Shown: positions 44,022-53,126, counted from the first letter of the stretch. The stretch is DNA of 64,000 bases from Segetibacter sp. 3557_3 (GCF_004354985.1 NZ_SMSK01000015.1:106331-170330); one strand, 5' to 3'. Notes: generated by a model from the sequence alone, not told the origin. A program made the numbers and translations.

Positions 44022-45314
44022 CTATAAAAATCTTTTCATATAATCTATAAACAGGGGCCAGTCGGCGGGTATGGTTCCATGGCCGCCTGCATGCATATAA
44101 TAAGCGAGTGTATTACGTAACAGTGATTGGTCACCGGCCCCGGGCATATCGCCTGAGGGACCACCTTTTCCGAATAACTTATACACCGGCTCTGCCGCCA
44201 CGGCGGCAAGAAACTCTCCTTTGGGGTCGGACCAATAATCGGTATCCCCGGTTTGTAAAAGCAGGGGCCGGGGTGCCATTAGTGCAACCAACATATGCGC
44301 GTCGACAGGCGATGCATTAAAGTTGGCGGCATAGCTGTGCCAGTTTGGTGCAAACTGGTAATAGTATCGCGAAGTGTCGGTCATATGTTTGATGTTTTCG
44401 CCATAGTCTCGCCTGCTGATGGCCGCGCCGCCTTCGCCTGAACAACTTGCAATGACCATTTTAAAGCGGGGGTCGCGTGCACCGGTCCACAATACGGTTT
44501 TCCCAAGGCGCGAGGTTCCCTGTAGTGCAACCCTGTTTGCATCAATCCCCGAGTCGGTTGCAAAGTAGTCCATTGCACGGCTCAGGCCCCACGACCACGC
44601 CGAGATGGCACCCCATTCATTGGGGGCAGGTTCAGTTTGTCCCGGCTTCAGGTAAGTTGACCGGATACCATATTTGAGACCCTGCTTAAAATCGGGCTCG
44701 ATGTCGGTGTAACAAACGGTAGCAACACCAAAACCCTGCGATACGAAACCGGCTACATCGATTTTACCAAAGGCTCGCTGTTCCGATGCAGGCACTTTTT
44801 TTCCTTCGCGTGTCCAAACAAAGCCGGCTTTCACTCCCGGGTCGTCAACGGCGTTTACGTTTGCGGAGAAATTGGCAATCAACAGCAGGGGCGACGCCTT
44901 GTCGGCTCTGGCGGGCAGGTAAATTAACAGGTCCATCTTGTGGCCTGTGGTGTCTTTTGTAAAGTAAACGATAACCTGTTTACGAAGCGCTTTCCCGTTG
45001 AATGCGGGGGTTCCTTTATCAAACACCTTGAACCGCATGTCCTTTGGCCGGGGCGGCACCTTACCAAATTGGTGCTCTTCAAACAGTCTTATAATCTCAG
45101 GCCGGCGGCGTTCGGTCCATGTCTTTGCATCGCTAACTTTTGTCCCGTTTTTTAGTGTGAACAGGGCAGGCAACGTGTAGTTGCCCGTTAATTCCTCTTC
45201 ATAATTTATGGGGAACCCTGCTGAAGTTTTGGGTAAGTTTTCTTTCTGCGCAAACAGGCAGTTCGAGGCGAAAACGAAAAATATCAATAACAATTTCTTT
45301 GGGGCAAGCTGCAT
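44022..45314 (-). CDS. CE15-like (glucuronoyl esterase family) alpha/beta hydrolase
   Basis: 430 residues with signal peptide (LLLIFFVFASNCLFA). The nucleophile elbow is QGTSRLGKTVLW, followed by CSGEGGAAISRRDYGENIKHM, then PVDAHMLVALMAPRPLLL, WSDPKGEFLAA and the His in MHAGGHGTIPADW. This is the order in bacterial CE15 esterases that cleave glucuronic-acid esters in plant cell walls. The elbow has T where many have H or C. It heads the carbohydrate cluster and is 163 bases before the Gfo/Idh/MocA gene. Confidence 0.87.
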   Translation of the reverse strand: MQLAPKKLLLIFFVFASNCLFAQKENLPKTSAGFPINYEEELTGNYTLPALFTLKNGTKVSDAKTWTERRRPEIIRLFEEHQFGKVPPRPKDMRFKVFDKGTPAFNGKALRKQVIVYFTKDTTGHKMDLLIYLPARADKASPLLLIANFSANVNAVDDPGVKAGFVWTREGKKVPASEQRAFGKIDVAGFVSQGFGVATVCYTDIEPDFKQGLKYGIRSTYLKPGQTEPAPNEWGAISAWSWGLSRAMDYFATDSGIDANRVALQGTSRLGKTVLWTGARDPRFKMVIASCSGEGGAAISRRDYGENIKHMTDTSRYYYQFAPNWHSYAANFNASPVDAHMLVALMAPRPLLLQTGDTDYWSDPKGEFLAAVAAEPVYKLFGKGGPSGDMPGAGDQSLLRNTLAYYMHAGGHGTIPADWPLFIDYMKRFL

Positions 45315-45719
45315 GTTATCGTAACGTTTGATGGTCGAATATAAAACTAATCGTATGCAATTATTTGGGAAAGCAGGGTTGATAAAAAGAAAATAAGGTG
45401 AGCACCCCGGCAGAAACGATCTGGCAAGTCATTCGGCGGCTGAAAGCCACAACCTGTTTAATTCAGTAAGCAAATGCTTCAACAAGGCATCCCTTCAGGA
45501 GATGTTGATTGCAAATACTTTTCGGGACCAAGCCTTTTGGAACGCTATATGGCCCCGGTTGCCCGCCCGGCTGCGCCAGTCGGAAGGGCTTCGCACACTT
45601 GTACAGTTGAATTTTTTCAGCAAAACTTCCAGTTTTAAACGTGCAGGCACAGTAAACGCGACAACCAGCCGTTGTAGACAATGCCTATCGGAAATATATC
45701 TGTGAGGGGAATACACGAC
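45315..45719. other. Intergenic region with a GC-rich repeat copy
   Basis: 405 bases between two minus-strand genes. It contains the repeat at 45560-45607. No terminator, promoter or gene is convincing in the rest. Confidence 0.4.
45560..45607. repeat. GC-rich dispersed repeat, copy 2
   Basis: Partner of 12511-12559: GTTGCCCGCCCGGCTGCGCC, then AGTCGGAAGGG and a TTGTACAG end. Both copies are in intergenic DNA, 33 kb apart, in the same orientation. Confidence 0.55.
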
Positions 45720-46523
45720 TTACCTGCCGTCAGCTGAACGCTTAAAGAAAGCAGCGATTTCAGCTACCTTATCCGTGTTGATATAGTCGGCTTTCCATTC
45801 AATGAACTGCTTCCAGGCCGTTGGTAGATCGGGCGCGTTCCAGAAGCGTATCGGTTTTTTAAGCGCATGCGCTTTGTCGATTAGTGATTGCACGAGCGCA
45901 CGCTCTTCCGTTGCGGGCACCCCTTCCCCACTCCATTTCGAATAACGTTTAAAGTTGTCGCTGAATAGTGCAATCCTGCCAAGGGTCCCAATGGTGTATT
46001 CCTTTGCCAGGTTGCCATCGAACCAGATGTAAGTTGGATAACCCGTAAATGTCGCTATAGCGGGTTGATTGCCGGTAATCACAAGCTTCAGGCCCTTGCA
46101 GTTGACAATGCTTTTGTATCGACCCACTACGGTTTCAATCCTGGCTAAGGTTGCTACTGCTTCGGTCTTTATGTCGATCAATAAGAGCAATGTTTTTGCC
46201 CGATCAGCATAGGCATAACCCCTACTATTCGCTATCGCTTGCTCAAGCGGATCAAGGTAAAGCGACTCTAACGTTCTTGCCCGTGCCGTGTCGGCAAGAT
46301 TATGCGCAACATACAATACGGTATCGATTAAAAAGACATCGGCTTCAATAGAGCCAAAGCCTTCCTTGTAAGCTGTCCAAAAAGGCACAGGGTGGTTATA
46401 ATCGTTGTGGGCATGCGCGTTTGCAGCCGTATAAGTTGTTTGTGCTGATAAGGTATTAACACCGGGTAGTAACATTACCGTTATGTTCAGCACCAACAGG
46501 TAACGATACAGGCTATTGCGCAC
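45720..46523 (-). CDS. GDPD/PI-PLC-like TIM-barrel phosphodiesterase
   Basis: 267 residues, GTG start, signal peptide (YLLVLNITVMLLPGVNTLSA). The mature start NAHAHNDYNHPVPFWTAYKEGFGSIEADVFL carries the His and the acidic metal ligands of the phosphatidylinositol phospholipase C/glycerophosphodiester phosphodiesterase fold, with VAHN next and RFWNAPDLPTAW near the end. It is periplasmic or secreted, and probably hydrolyses a phosphodiester of a lipid or polyol. It is 29 bases after the upstream EEP-family gene, so one operon. Confidence 0.83.
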   Translation of the reverse strand: MRNSLYRYLLVLNITVMLLPGVNTLSAQTTYTAANAHAHNDYNHPVPFWTAYKEGFGSIEADVFLIDTVLYVAHNLADTARARTLESLYLDPLEQAIANSRGYAYADRAKTLLLLIDIKTEAVATLARIETVVGRYKSIVNCKGLKLVITGNQPAIATFTGYPTYIWFDGNLAKEYTIGTLGRIALFSDNFKRYSKWSGEGVPATEERALVQSLIDKAHALKKPIRFWNAPDLPTAWKQFIEWKADYINTDKVAEIAAFFKRSADGR

Positions 46524-46552
46524 AGGCTTAGTTTAACTTTTTAAAAATGGGG

Positions 46553-47395
46553 TCACTTAAGGCTCAGGCTAACGAGAACAGGAAAGTGATCCGAGGGAAA
46601 TTTGCCATAGTACGTATCGGTCAATATTCCCCATCGGCTAACCGTGAATTTGTCGTTAATAAAGATATGGTCGATGATTTCGGTGCTTTTTCTCGCGGCG
46701 CCAAATGCATTGAAGGATGCGTTGTTTACGTAAGGATATTTGACCTCCTTGTAGGTATCCTTCAGGAGCCCGGAATTCGCCAATTGCAGGTACCATTCAC
46801 TTTGCTGCGAGCCGTTTAGGTCACTAGTGAAAATAACGGCTTCGTTGCCTGCAATCGATTTGATCTTTTGGAGGATGAGTTTACTACTTTCTTTTCGGGC
46901 CTGTACCCCCTGGTGATCAAAATGGGCGTTGAAGAAGTAGAACTTTTTACCGGATTTGTTGTGCTGCAGGTATAACCACGAACAAATGCGATTACAGCAG
47001 GTTGCGTCCCACCCGAGGGAAGGCTTTTCCGGTGTCTGTGAAAGCCAGAAATCGCCTTTGTTCAGCACCTTAAACAAGTCTTTACGGTAGAAGATGGCCG
47101 CGTGCTCCCCTTTGTCCTTACCGTCATCGCGACCGGCACCAAACCGGCTATATTCAGGCAGGGCACTACTCAGGTCGTCCAGCTGATTTTTTAAACCTTC
47201 CTGGGTACCCAACAGGTCAAAGTTGTGAAAACGTATCAGTGCTGCAACTACCGGTGCCCTGTTCACCCATAAGTTACCCGAGTCGCGGGCATTATCAAAC
47301 CTGATGTTATAGGTACCCACGGTCATTTCCTGGCCGTAGGCATGCCCAAGCATATTCAGTATTAACACAGTAATACAAGCGACTCTATTAATCAT
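46553..47395 (-). CDS. Secreted endonuclease/exonuclease/phosphatase family protein
   Basis: About 280 residues with a signal peptide (VACITVLILNMLGHAYG). The EEP fold motifs are all present: VGTYNIRFDN, LGTQEGLKNQ (metal Glu), FFNAHFDHQG, FTSDLNGSQQS, and the terminal SDHFPVL with Asp-His. Secreted members act as nucleases or as sphingomyelinase/inositol-phosphatase-like enzymes. The following gene is a GDPD-like phosphodiesterase, so joint turnover of a phospho-compound is plausible. The ATG at 47395 starts the signal peptide. Confidence 0.88.
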   Translation of the reverse strand: MINRVACITVLILNMLGHAYGQEMTVGTYNIRFDNARDSGNLWVNRAPVVAALIRFHNFDLLGTQEGLKNQLDDLSSALPEYSRFGAGRDDGKDKGEHAAIFYRKDLFKVLNKGDFWLSQTPEKPSLGWDATCCNRICSWLYLQHNKSGKKFYFFNAHFDHQGVQARKESSKLILQKIKSIAGNEAVIFTSDLNGSQQSEWYLQLANSGLLKDTYKEVKYPYVNNASFNAFGAARKSTEIIDHIFINDKFTVSRWGILTDTYYGKFPSDHFPVLVSLSLK

Positions 47396-47762
47396 ACGGG
47401 AATTTATTAAACTGCCAAAAGGCAATACAAAGAAATACATTCTGCAACGATTAGAACACTAAGTTTATGTTGTCATTACAATTGTTGGCCACAACGGATT
47501 GACCAGGTAAATCACCTTAAAGCCCTGTGCATGGTAAGGTTCAATACTCGTGAAAACCCGGCAGCGTACAAAAGAATAGGGGTGTTAAAAGGGAAGTGCA
47601 ACTGCAGCATATCGCCTGACTCCTCCAAAATAAAAAGGGAGAAGCCGATTCGACTCCTCCCTTTAATCAGCCTCTTGAAGCAAATCACGGCAGCTAGGTT
47701 CGGAAGACCTGATACTACTTCAGTATTAAGGTGTTTCCGGGTGTTGAACAATAACGGATCGC
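47396..47762. other. Intergenic region with a terminator hairpin
   Basis: 367 bases. Apart from the hairpin at 47634-47664, nothing is recognised. An 81-codon plus-strand frame here runs through the hairpin and is unlikely to be a gene. Confidence 0.4.
47634..47664 (-). terminator. Terminator downstream of the glycine-rich membrane protein gene
   Basis: AAAGGGAG (47634-47641) pairs with CTCCCTTT (47657-47664) over a 15-base loop. On the minus strand it is followed by TTTTTATTTT, about 100 bases past the stop of the 47763-48257 gene. Confidence 0.7.
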
Positions 47763-48257
47763 TTACTTCTTTTTGATCCTCTTTTGCACCTTTTTCATTG
47801 CCACACCCGCCAGGAGTCCGCCGGCCGTATACAATCCAATAGTTAAGATAGCATCCCTGTTAGCGTTCCAGAAATCGCTTGATGGCTTACCATCCAGTTC
47901 ATTGTTTAACCCGCCGCTGTAATCGTCTTTATGCCGTTTGCTTTTTGACTCAAGAAAGGCAACACCGGCACCTGTTGCTGCGCCAAGTAATGCGCCCGTG
48001 AGCAGAGCGTTTTTCTTTTTGCCAAGCTTAATAAAACCGTAATAAGTCGCTGCGCTAAGCAGCTCTTTCGAAACTTCAATCAACATCTTGTGGCTGCCTT
48101 TCTTTTTCGAACTTTTACGAAGCTTCTTGATAATTCCCGGTTTATTAAGCAACTTCATTTTAGGCTTTTTGCCATCAATGTTTTGAAGCGCCTTTTCAAG
48201 GAGGCCCAGGGTAGTAGCTCCTGCTATTCCGCCCTGTAATGCATTTGCCAAATTCAT
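47763..48257 (-). CDS. Hypothetical basic membrane protein with glycine-rich segments
   Basis: 164 residues, not recognised. Three weakly hydrophobic, glycine/alanine-rich segments (about 5-20, 84-102 and 135-152: LLTGALLGAATGAGVAFL, LTIGLYTAGGLLAGVAM) resemble glycine-zipper helices. The region between residues 28 and 60 and the very C-terminus are strongly lysine-rich (KKLRKSSKKKGSHK, KKVQKRIKKK). The gene stands alone with its own terminator. It might bind membranes or nucleic acid, but no function can be claimed. Confidence 0.7.
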   Translation of the reverse strand: MNLANALQGGIAGATTLGLLEKALQNIDGKKPKMKLLNKPGIIKKLRKSSKKKGSHKMLIEVSKELLSAATYYGFIKLGKKKNALLTGALLGAATGAGVAFLESKSKRHKDDYSGGLNNELDGKPSSDFWNANRDAILTIGLYTAGGLLAGVAMKKVQKRIKKK

Positions 48258-48449
48258 AGTTGTAAGTATAAGTGTAGGTTATCAGAACAAACCGGGTGCC
48301 AGCACGATTGATGCGGGCCGTTATCCTGGTTTACGACAAAGTACAATAACCGCACCCCTGTTTGCAAACTGCCAGGCACTTGAAATTTTTGAAATGCTCC
48401 AGGTGAGCTAATGATTGAGCCAACCCCTGGAGCAACACCTAAACCTGGG

Positions 48450-50342
48450 CTACTTGTTTTCCTGGTTCATCGGAAGAATGATGGTAAAGGTTGATCCTTC
48501 GCCTGGCTTGCTTTTCACGGTTATGGATCCATGATGATTTTCAACAATTTTTTTGCATAACGCGAGCCCGATACCGGTACCGGGGTATTCCTTCCGGCTA
48601 TGCAGTCGCTGAAAAACGGTAAAGATTTTATGGGCATACTGTTGGTCAAAACCGATGCCGTCGTCTTCAAAAATAATCCTGAGGTACTGACCTCCGGTTG
48701 CTGAAGGAAATTCGGGTTTTAAGGCATCTCCGTTTATTATATTACAACCAATCCGGATGTGCGGCACTTCGTTTGAAAACTTCAGCGAATTGCTCAAAAG
48801 ATTATACAACAACTGGTTTAATTGAAGCCGGCTTCCTTCTATTGGGGGCAGTACATCACGGACGATTACCGCTTTTTTTTCGCTAATGGTAAGTTCGTGG
48901 TCGCTAATGATTCCATCCAGTAACTCGGTAAGGTCAACGCTTTCGATTCTTCTTTCCTGATTGGTAAACTGGCTGTAATTCAGTACCGCTTTAATGAGGT
49001 TCGACATTCTGCCTGCTGAAAGCTGGATTTTGCCCAAAAGAACCCTGATCTCCTCAGGGTCCTGCCAGCGGTTTTCAATCATCGTTGCGAAGGTTTGAAT
49101 CTTGCGCAAGGGCTCCTGCAGGTCGTGAGATGCAACATAAGCAAACTGCTCCAGTTCCTTATTCGACTTTTCCAGTTCGTCGTTCAGGTTGCTTAACTTT
49201 TCATTTGCGGCTACGATATCTGTAATGTCGTGACCAACCAACAAAACCCCATCAACCTGTTGGTCCTTGTCAAAAAGCGGGATACAGAAATTTTCAAGAA
49301 TGCGTGCGGTTAGCCGCGACCGGTAATTTGGGGTATGTATGATTTCGCCCTTGAGCGCCGCTATTAAATCGTGTTGAATTTGCGTGCCGGTTAGTTGCGG
49401 GAACACTTCCACCATATTCTTTCCCTTAATGTCTTCGGAACGCACCTGGTACAAGTCTTCAGCCGCTTTGTTCAGGATAACATAGTTTAGTTGTTTGTCG
49501 AAGACTGCTATAATATCAACCGAGGAGTTGATGATCGTTTCCACGAATTCGTTGTTGTGTTTTAATTCCAGGTTAGCAAGCTCGAGTTCCCCGGTACGTT
49601 TTGCTACCTGGCTTTCCAGCTCTTGGTTAAAAGCCAGGATTTCCTTGTTTTTAGTTTCTATCTGCTCAAGCATTTGATTAAACGAGTCGGTAAGTTGGCC
49701 AAGCTCGTCTTCGTCGTATTTGCGGGCACGGATGGTATAGTCCTGTTTTGCAGAAACATCTCCTGCCGTTTTATACAGCGCCAGGAAAGGCTCAGATATT
49801 GTACGTTGCAGGCGAACCGAAAGCAGGTAGGCAACGAATATTGAAAGCATCAGCACAGCGGAAGCAATCACGAAATATAATTTCAGCCGCGCATTGATCC
49901 CCTTGAGGTTGGATTGAAGATAAAGCGTGCCGACCTTCCTGTTTTTATAAACCACCGGCTCAAATCCTTTCAGGTCACCTTCGCTGTAAGTGTACCCCTC
50001 GGTCGCCGGAGCAGCAGGAAGCCTGGATGGAAGTATAAATGCCGGGTACTTGGCAAAGAGCTTGCCGTTGATATCGTATAATGCGCCGGCGATTACATGG
50101 GGTTCAGCTTCCAGTGACTTTAGCACCTCAGCGGCGTCTTCTTCATTTTCGAATGCAAGGGCTGCGGTACTGTTGCTCGAAACAATTTCTGCCAGTGTTT
50201 CCAACTGTGCCTTAGTGGTATCCCGGTATGAAATGATTTCGTAAGTAAAAAAGGCGGCACAGGTAAGAAATACAACAACGCTACTTGTCAGCATTACTAT
50301 CCGAAGAAGCTTTTGTTGTATGGAGATGGTCTTCTTATTCAT
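48450..50342 (-). CDS. Sensor histidine kinase with CHASE8-like periplasmic domain, HAMP and PAS
   Basis: 630 residues. Two membrane helices (about 15-35 and 155-178) flank a periplasmic domain of about 120 residues typical of CHASE8 (SSNSTAALAFENEEDAAEVLKSLEAEPHV). Next come HAMP (ISEPFLALYKTAGDVSAKQDYTIR), a coiled coil, PAS (about 265-380), and the kinase: His406 in VASHDLQEPLRKI, N-box NQLLYNLLSNSLKFS, G1 EDDGIGFD and G2 GTGIGLAL. There is no receiver. It overlaps the YfiR-like gene by ATGA, so it likely senses through that protein. Confidence 0.93.
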   Translation of the reverse strand: MNKKTISIQQKLLRIVMLTSSVVVFLTCAAFFTYEIISYRDTTKAQLETLAEIVSSNSTAALAFENEEDAAEVLKSLEAEPHVIAGALYDINGKLFAKYPAFILPSRLPAAPATEGYTYSEGDLKGFEPVVYKNRKVGTLYLQSNLKGINARLKLYFVIASAVLMLSIFVAYLLSVRLQRTISEPFLALYKTAGDVSAKQDYTIRARKYDEDELGQLTDSFNQMLEQIETKNKEILAFNQELESQVAKRTGELELANLELKHNNEFVETIINSSVDIIAVFDKQLNYVILNKAAEDLYQVRSEDIKGKNMVEVFPQLTGTQIQHDLIAALKGEIIHTPNYRSRLTARILENFCIPLFDKDQQVDGVLLVGHDITDIVAANEKLSNLNDELEKSNKELEQFAYVASHDLQEPLRKIQTFATMIENRWQDPEEIRVLLGKIQLSAGRMSNLIKAVLNYSQFTNQERRIESVDLTELLDGIISDHELTISEKKAVIVRDVLPPIEGSRLQLNQLLYNLLSNSLKFSNEVPHIRIGCNIINGDALKPEFPSATGGQYLRIIFEDDGIGFDQQYAHKIFTVFQRLHSRKEYPGTGIGLALCKKIVENHHGSITVKSKPGEGSTFTIILPMNQENK

Positions 50343-50920
50343 TGCTGTTCCCGCACGGGGGCTACGATATCGGCCAACCGGAGCATCTTTGAACTGATAT
50401 TGAGTTCCGCTGCTTTTGCTGCTGCCAGGTTGATCTGCAGGCGTATTTTGTTATTCAGTGTTTGAAAACGTACGATTCCGCCGAGCCGTGCAAACGCATA
50501 TTGTTCCCCTACGGTTAAGGTGTACCTGGCCGGAAGCGCGGCAATCAACGCCGGTATGTTGCCTTCAGTTTTTTCGGGAACGTACAAGATATGACATGGC
50601 AACACTTCTTTTATCGTTGCATAGCGCTGAACAACAATCGGGTGATCTTTTACTTTCTCCCCGGCAACAGTTTGATCGATCACTGTTTTAAACGGATCGT
50701 CGCCAAGAATACCGATTACAAACGGTGAGCCCGGAGCACCAAAGGCATGTTCCGGCCACACAACAAACTGACTGAAGTTAAACAGGAAAGCCGCTTTGAT
50801 ATTATACTCACGCGATGACGACTGCGTATATGCGGAAAGCAACGAGCATGTCATAAACAGCGCCATTGCCGTGCGACCGACCCGGATCCCTGGTGATATT
50901 TGTTTCAGGTACTTTCTCAA
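50339..50920 (-). CDS. YfiR family (DUF4154) periplasmic protein
   Basis: 193 residues, TTG start overlapping the TonB receptor stop (TTGA). After a hydrophobic segment (TAMALFMTCSLLSAYTQ) the YfiR signature follows: REYNIKAAFLFNFSQFVVWPEHAFG, FVIGILGDDPF, CHILYVPEK and the closing IVRFQTLNNKIRLQINLAAAKAAELNISSKMLRLA. In Pseudomonas aeruginosa YfiR is a periplasmic inhibitor of the CHASE8-GGDEF enzyme YfiN. Here the CHASE8-like partner is a histidine kinase. The Cys residues of P. aeruginosa YfiR are only partly represented. Confidence 0.92.
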   Translation of the reverse strand: MRKYLKQISPGIRVGRTAMALFMTCSLLSAYTQSSSREYNIKAAFLFNFSQFVVWPEHAFGAPGSPFVIGILGDDPFKTVIDQTVAGEKVKDHPIVVQRYATIKEVLPCHILYVPEKTEGNIPALIAALPARYTLTVGEQYAFARLGGIVRFQTLNNKIRLQINLAAAKAAELNISSKMLRLADIVAPVREQQ

Positions 50921-52878
50921 AGCCTGGCAGTGAGTTTTAAATAATAGCCCCTTGGTATCCGAAGGGATCCAAATTCAGTATGACGTTCGCGGAAAAGGTT
51001 CTGACCCGTGAGGGAAAGTTCTGCGAACTTAAAACGGTAAGCAAGCCGGGCATCATAAGTAAAATATGCGGGCACTTGAGCTGTTGCCAGTGTTTGTGGA
51101 ATAGAATCGAGGTACCTGGCGATAAGATCAAGGTGCAAATTAAGTGGCAGCTTTATCATCGAGTGAAGTTGCGCCTGGTGCCTGGCATCGTTGGCCAGGT
51201 AGTCCGGATTGAACTTATGCCCTTCCTTTGCGCTAAGGTCCACATCAACATAGGTGTACCCGATTCTCATACGCCAATTTTTCGACAACTGGTAAGTTCC
51301 GGAAAACTCTGCCCCCCACGATTGCCCCCGCGAGCCATTTTGTTGCTGAAATGTGGAGGTGCCTGGAATCGCTTCAAGGCTATAAAGGTCGTTGTAACGG
51401 TTGTAGAAAGCAGCTACCGAGAAAGCTGACTTGTGGTTTGGCTGAACCCGGTAACCCAGCTCGTAAGCGACCATCTTTTCAGATACGAAGTCAGGACCAC
51501 CAAGCACACCTTGTGCTGGTGGTGTAACAGGAATTGCCGGAGAAAAATAGTCAACGTCTATCCTGCTGGGTGTACGTATTGCACGGGAAACTGCCGCCCA
51601 AATGGTGTTGTTATCTGACACACTTACGGCCAGGCGGGCGCTTGGCTGCAAGCCAAAGCCGGTATACACATTGTGCAGGAGCTTTGTGCCCACAGTAAGC
51701 TTAACGGCTTTTGACAAGGTTACCTGGTCCTGGATGAAGGAATTGAAAAGGTCGAGGTTTTTTACCCTTGGTAAAATCGCTAACCGGGAATTTTCCGATT
51801 CAAATTCGTCTTTCACCCACCTGTACCCGATACCCGTTGTCAGGTGGTGAGCCTTTCCGACAGGAAAATGTAACTGCATATCAATGTCTGCGGTATTCAT
51901 CTTATCTGATGAGCGACCTGGGGCGTCGGTTTTGTAATAACGATCATAATATACCTGCACACTAAAGTCCGTAGTCTCAGAAAATGACTTGGTCCAGCGA
52001 CCGATAACATTCTGACCGTTGAAGTCAGAATTACCACCCGCAGTTTGGATGCTTCCGGTATAATAGTCACCCTGCACGGTATAAATGTCGCTTTTGCCAG
52101 CCGCACCATCAACCCTGAAACCGCCCTGGCTCACCCGCCATGCATCAGTGAAATCATCGCCGGCCGGTGTTTGTGTGGCCCCTCTGGCGCTGTGCTGCCC
52201 ATATACCCTAAAGTTTGTATTACTCCCAAGCTTACCGCCATAACGTACCGAAGCCTGGTTATCTAAAAAGCTCCCTATTGCCAACGCGGCATAGAGCCCG
52301 GTCGTTTCTTTACTGGATTTGGTGATGACATTGATAACACCGTTGACGGCATTTGCTCCCCAAAGGGTGCTGCCAGGTCCACTTACAACCTCTATTCTTT
52401 CAACATCTTCCAGCAGTACGTTCTGCATATCCCAGAACACGCCGGCAAAAAGCGGGGTATAAACGGTTCTGCCATCGATCATCACAAGAAGCTTATTGGC
52501 AAAGAGGGTGTTGAAGCCCCGCGAACCGATGATCCAGGTATTCGAACGCATTTGCGCAACCTGTAGATTGCCAACCAGCCGAAGTGCTTCGGCAATGTTT
52601 GTTGCCGCAGAGTTCCGGATATCTTCACCCGTGATTACCTGAACGGCTGACGCAGCAGTAGCCAGTTTTTGGGGCGACCTGGAGACAGAGGTAACTTCGA
52701 GTTCCATTAGTTCCTCTATGGACAGTGCTTTTAGTGCATGCGGAGATTCAGGGATAACTACCTGGCCTTTGCTCGACAAAGAAGCAAGCAGGAAAAATGC
52801 CGTCAGCAGACCGGCCGCGAAAGAAGGTAAGCAGAATTTGGAAGGCGGTTGATCTTTCTGCGGGGACGTACAAGGCAT
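50917..52878 (-). CDS. TonB-dependent receptor, first gene of the YfiR/kinase operon
   Basis: 653 residues. A signal peptide (FAAGLLTAFFLLASLSSKG) is followed by a short segment LSIEELMELEVTSVSRSPQKLATAASAVQVITGEDI, the plug (NIAEALRLVGNLQV, LVMIDGRTVYTPLFAGVFWDMQNVLLEDVERIEVVSGPGSTLWGANAVNGVINVITK in pieces) and a 22-strand type barrel ending in ARL. It lacks the carboxypeptidase-like domain of SusC and is closer to BtuB/CirA-type receptors. The ligand is unknown. The overlap with YfiR suggests it feeds a signal into it. Confidence 0.93.
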   Translation of the reverse strand: MPCTSPQKDQPPSKFCLPSFAAGLLTAFFLLASLSSKGQVVIPESPHALKALSIEELMELEVTSVSRSPQKLATAASAVQVITGEDIRNSAATNIAEALRLVGNLQVAQMRSNTWIIGSRGFNTLFANKLLVMIDGRTVYTPLFAGVFWDMQNVLLEDVERIEVVSGPGSTLWGANAVNGVINVITKSSKETTGLYAALAIGSFLDNQASVRYGGKLGSNTNFRVYGQHSARGATQTPAGDDFTDAWRVSQGGFRVDGAAGKSDIYTVQGDYYTGSIQTAGGNSDFNGQNVIGRWTKSFSETTDFSVQVYYDRYYKTDAPGRSSDKMNTADIDMQLHFPVGKAHHLTTGIGYRWVKDEFESENSRLAILPRVKNLDLFNSFIQDQVTLSKAVKLTVGTKLLHNVYTGFGLQPSARLAVSVSDNNTIWAAVSRAIRTPSRIDVDYFSPAIPVTPPAQGVLGGPDFVSEKMVAYELGYRVQPNHKSAFSVAAFYNRYNDLYSLEAIPGTSTFQQQNGSRGQSWGAEFSGTYQLSKNWRMRIGYTYVDVDLSAKEGHKFNPDYLANDARHQAQLHSMIKLPLNLHLDLIARYLDSIPQTLATAQVPAYFTYDARLAYRFKFAELSLTGQNLFRERHTEFGSLRIPRGYYLKLTARL

Positions 52879-53058
52879 GTGGTCTTTTTAGGATTGGGTT
52901 AATGGAAAGATACCATGCAGAAGACAACTGTGGCAAAAGAAAGTAAAAAATCCAGATGAACCAAATACAATAAGCTGGTAATTAGATGTATACATCTTGA
53001 ATCAATTCAACACTAATAGCCGGAATCAGTATATACATGTCGGATCAAATGTTGATGA

Positions 53059-53093
53059 ATCAAAAAAGCCTCCGTTTCGGAAGCTTTTTTGAT
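53059..53093 (-). terminator. Bidirectional terminator after the SDR gene
   Basis: ATCAAAAAAGC and GCTTTTTTGAT form perfect arms, with inner TCCG/CGGA pairing, 34 bases past the stop codon of the minus-strand SDR gene. The poly-A/poly-T flanks allow function in either direction. Confidence 0.8.
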
Positions 53094-53126
53094 CGGGCCG
53101 CAGGTACGGTGTTTACATTTACTAAT

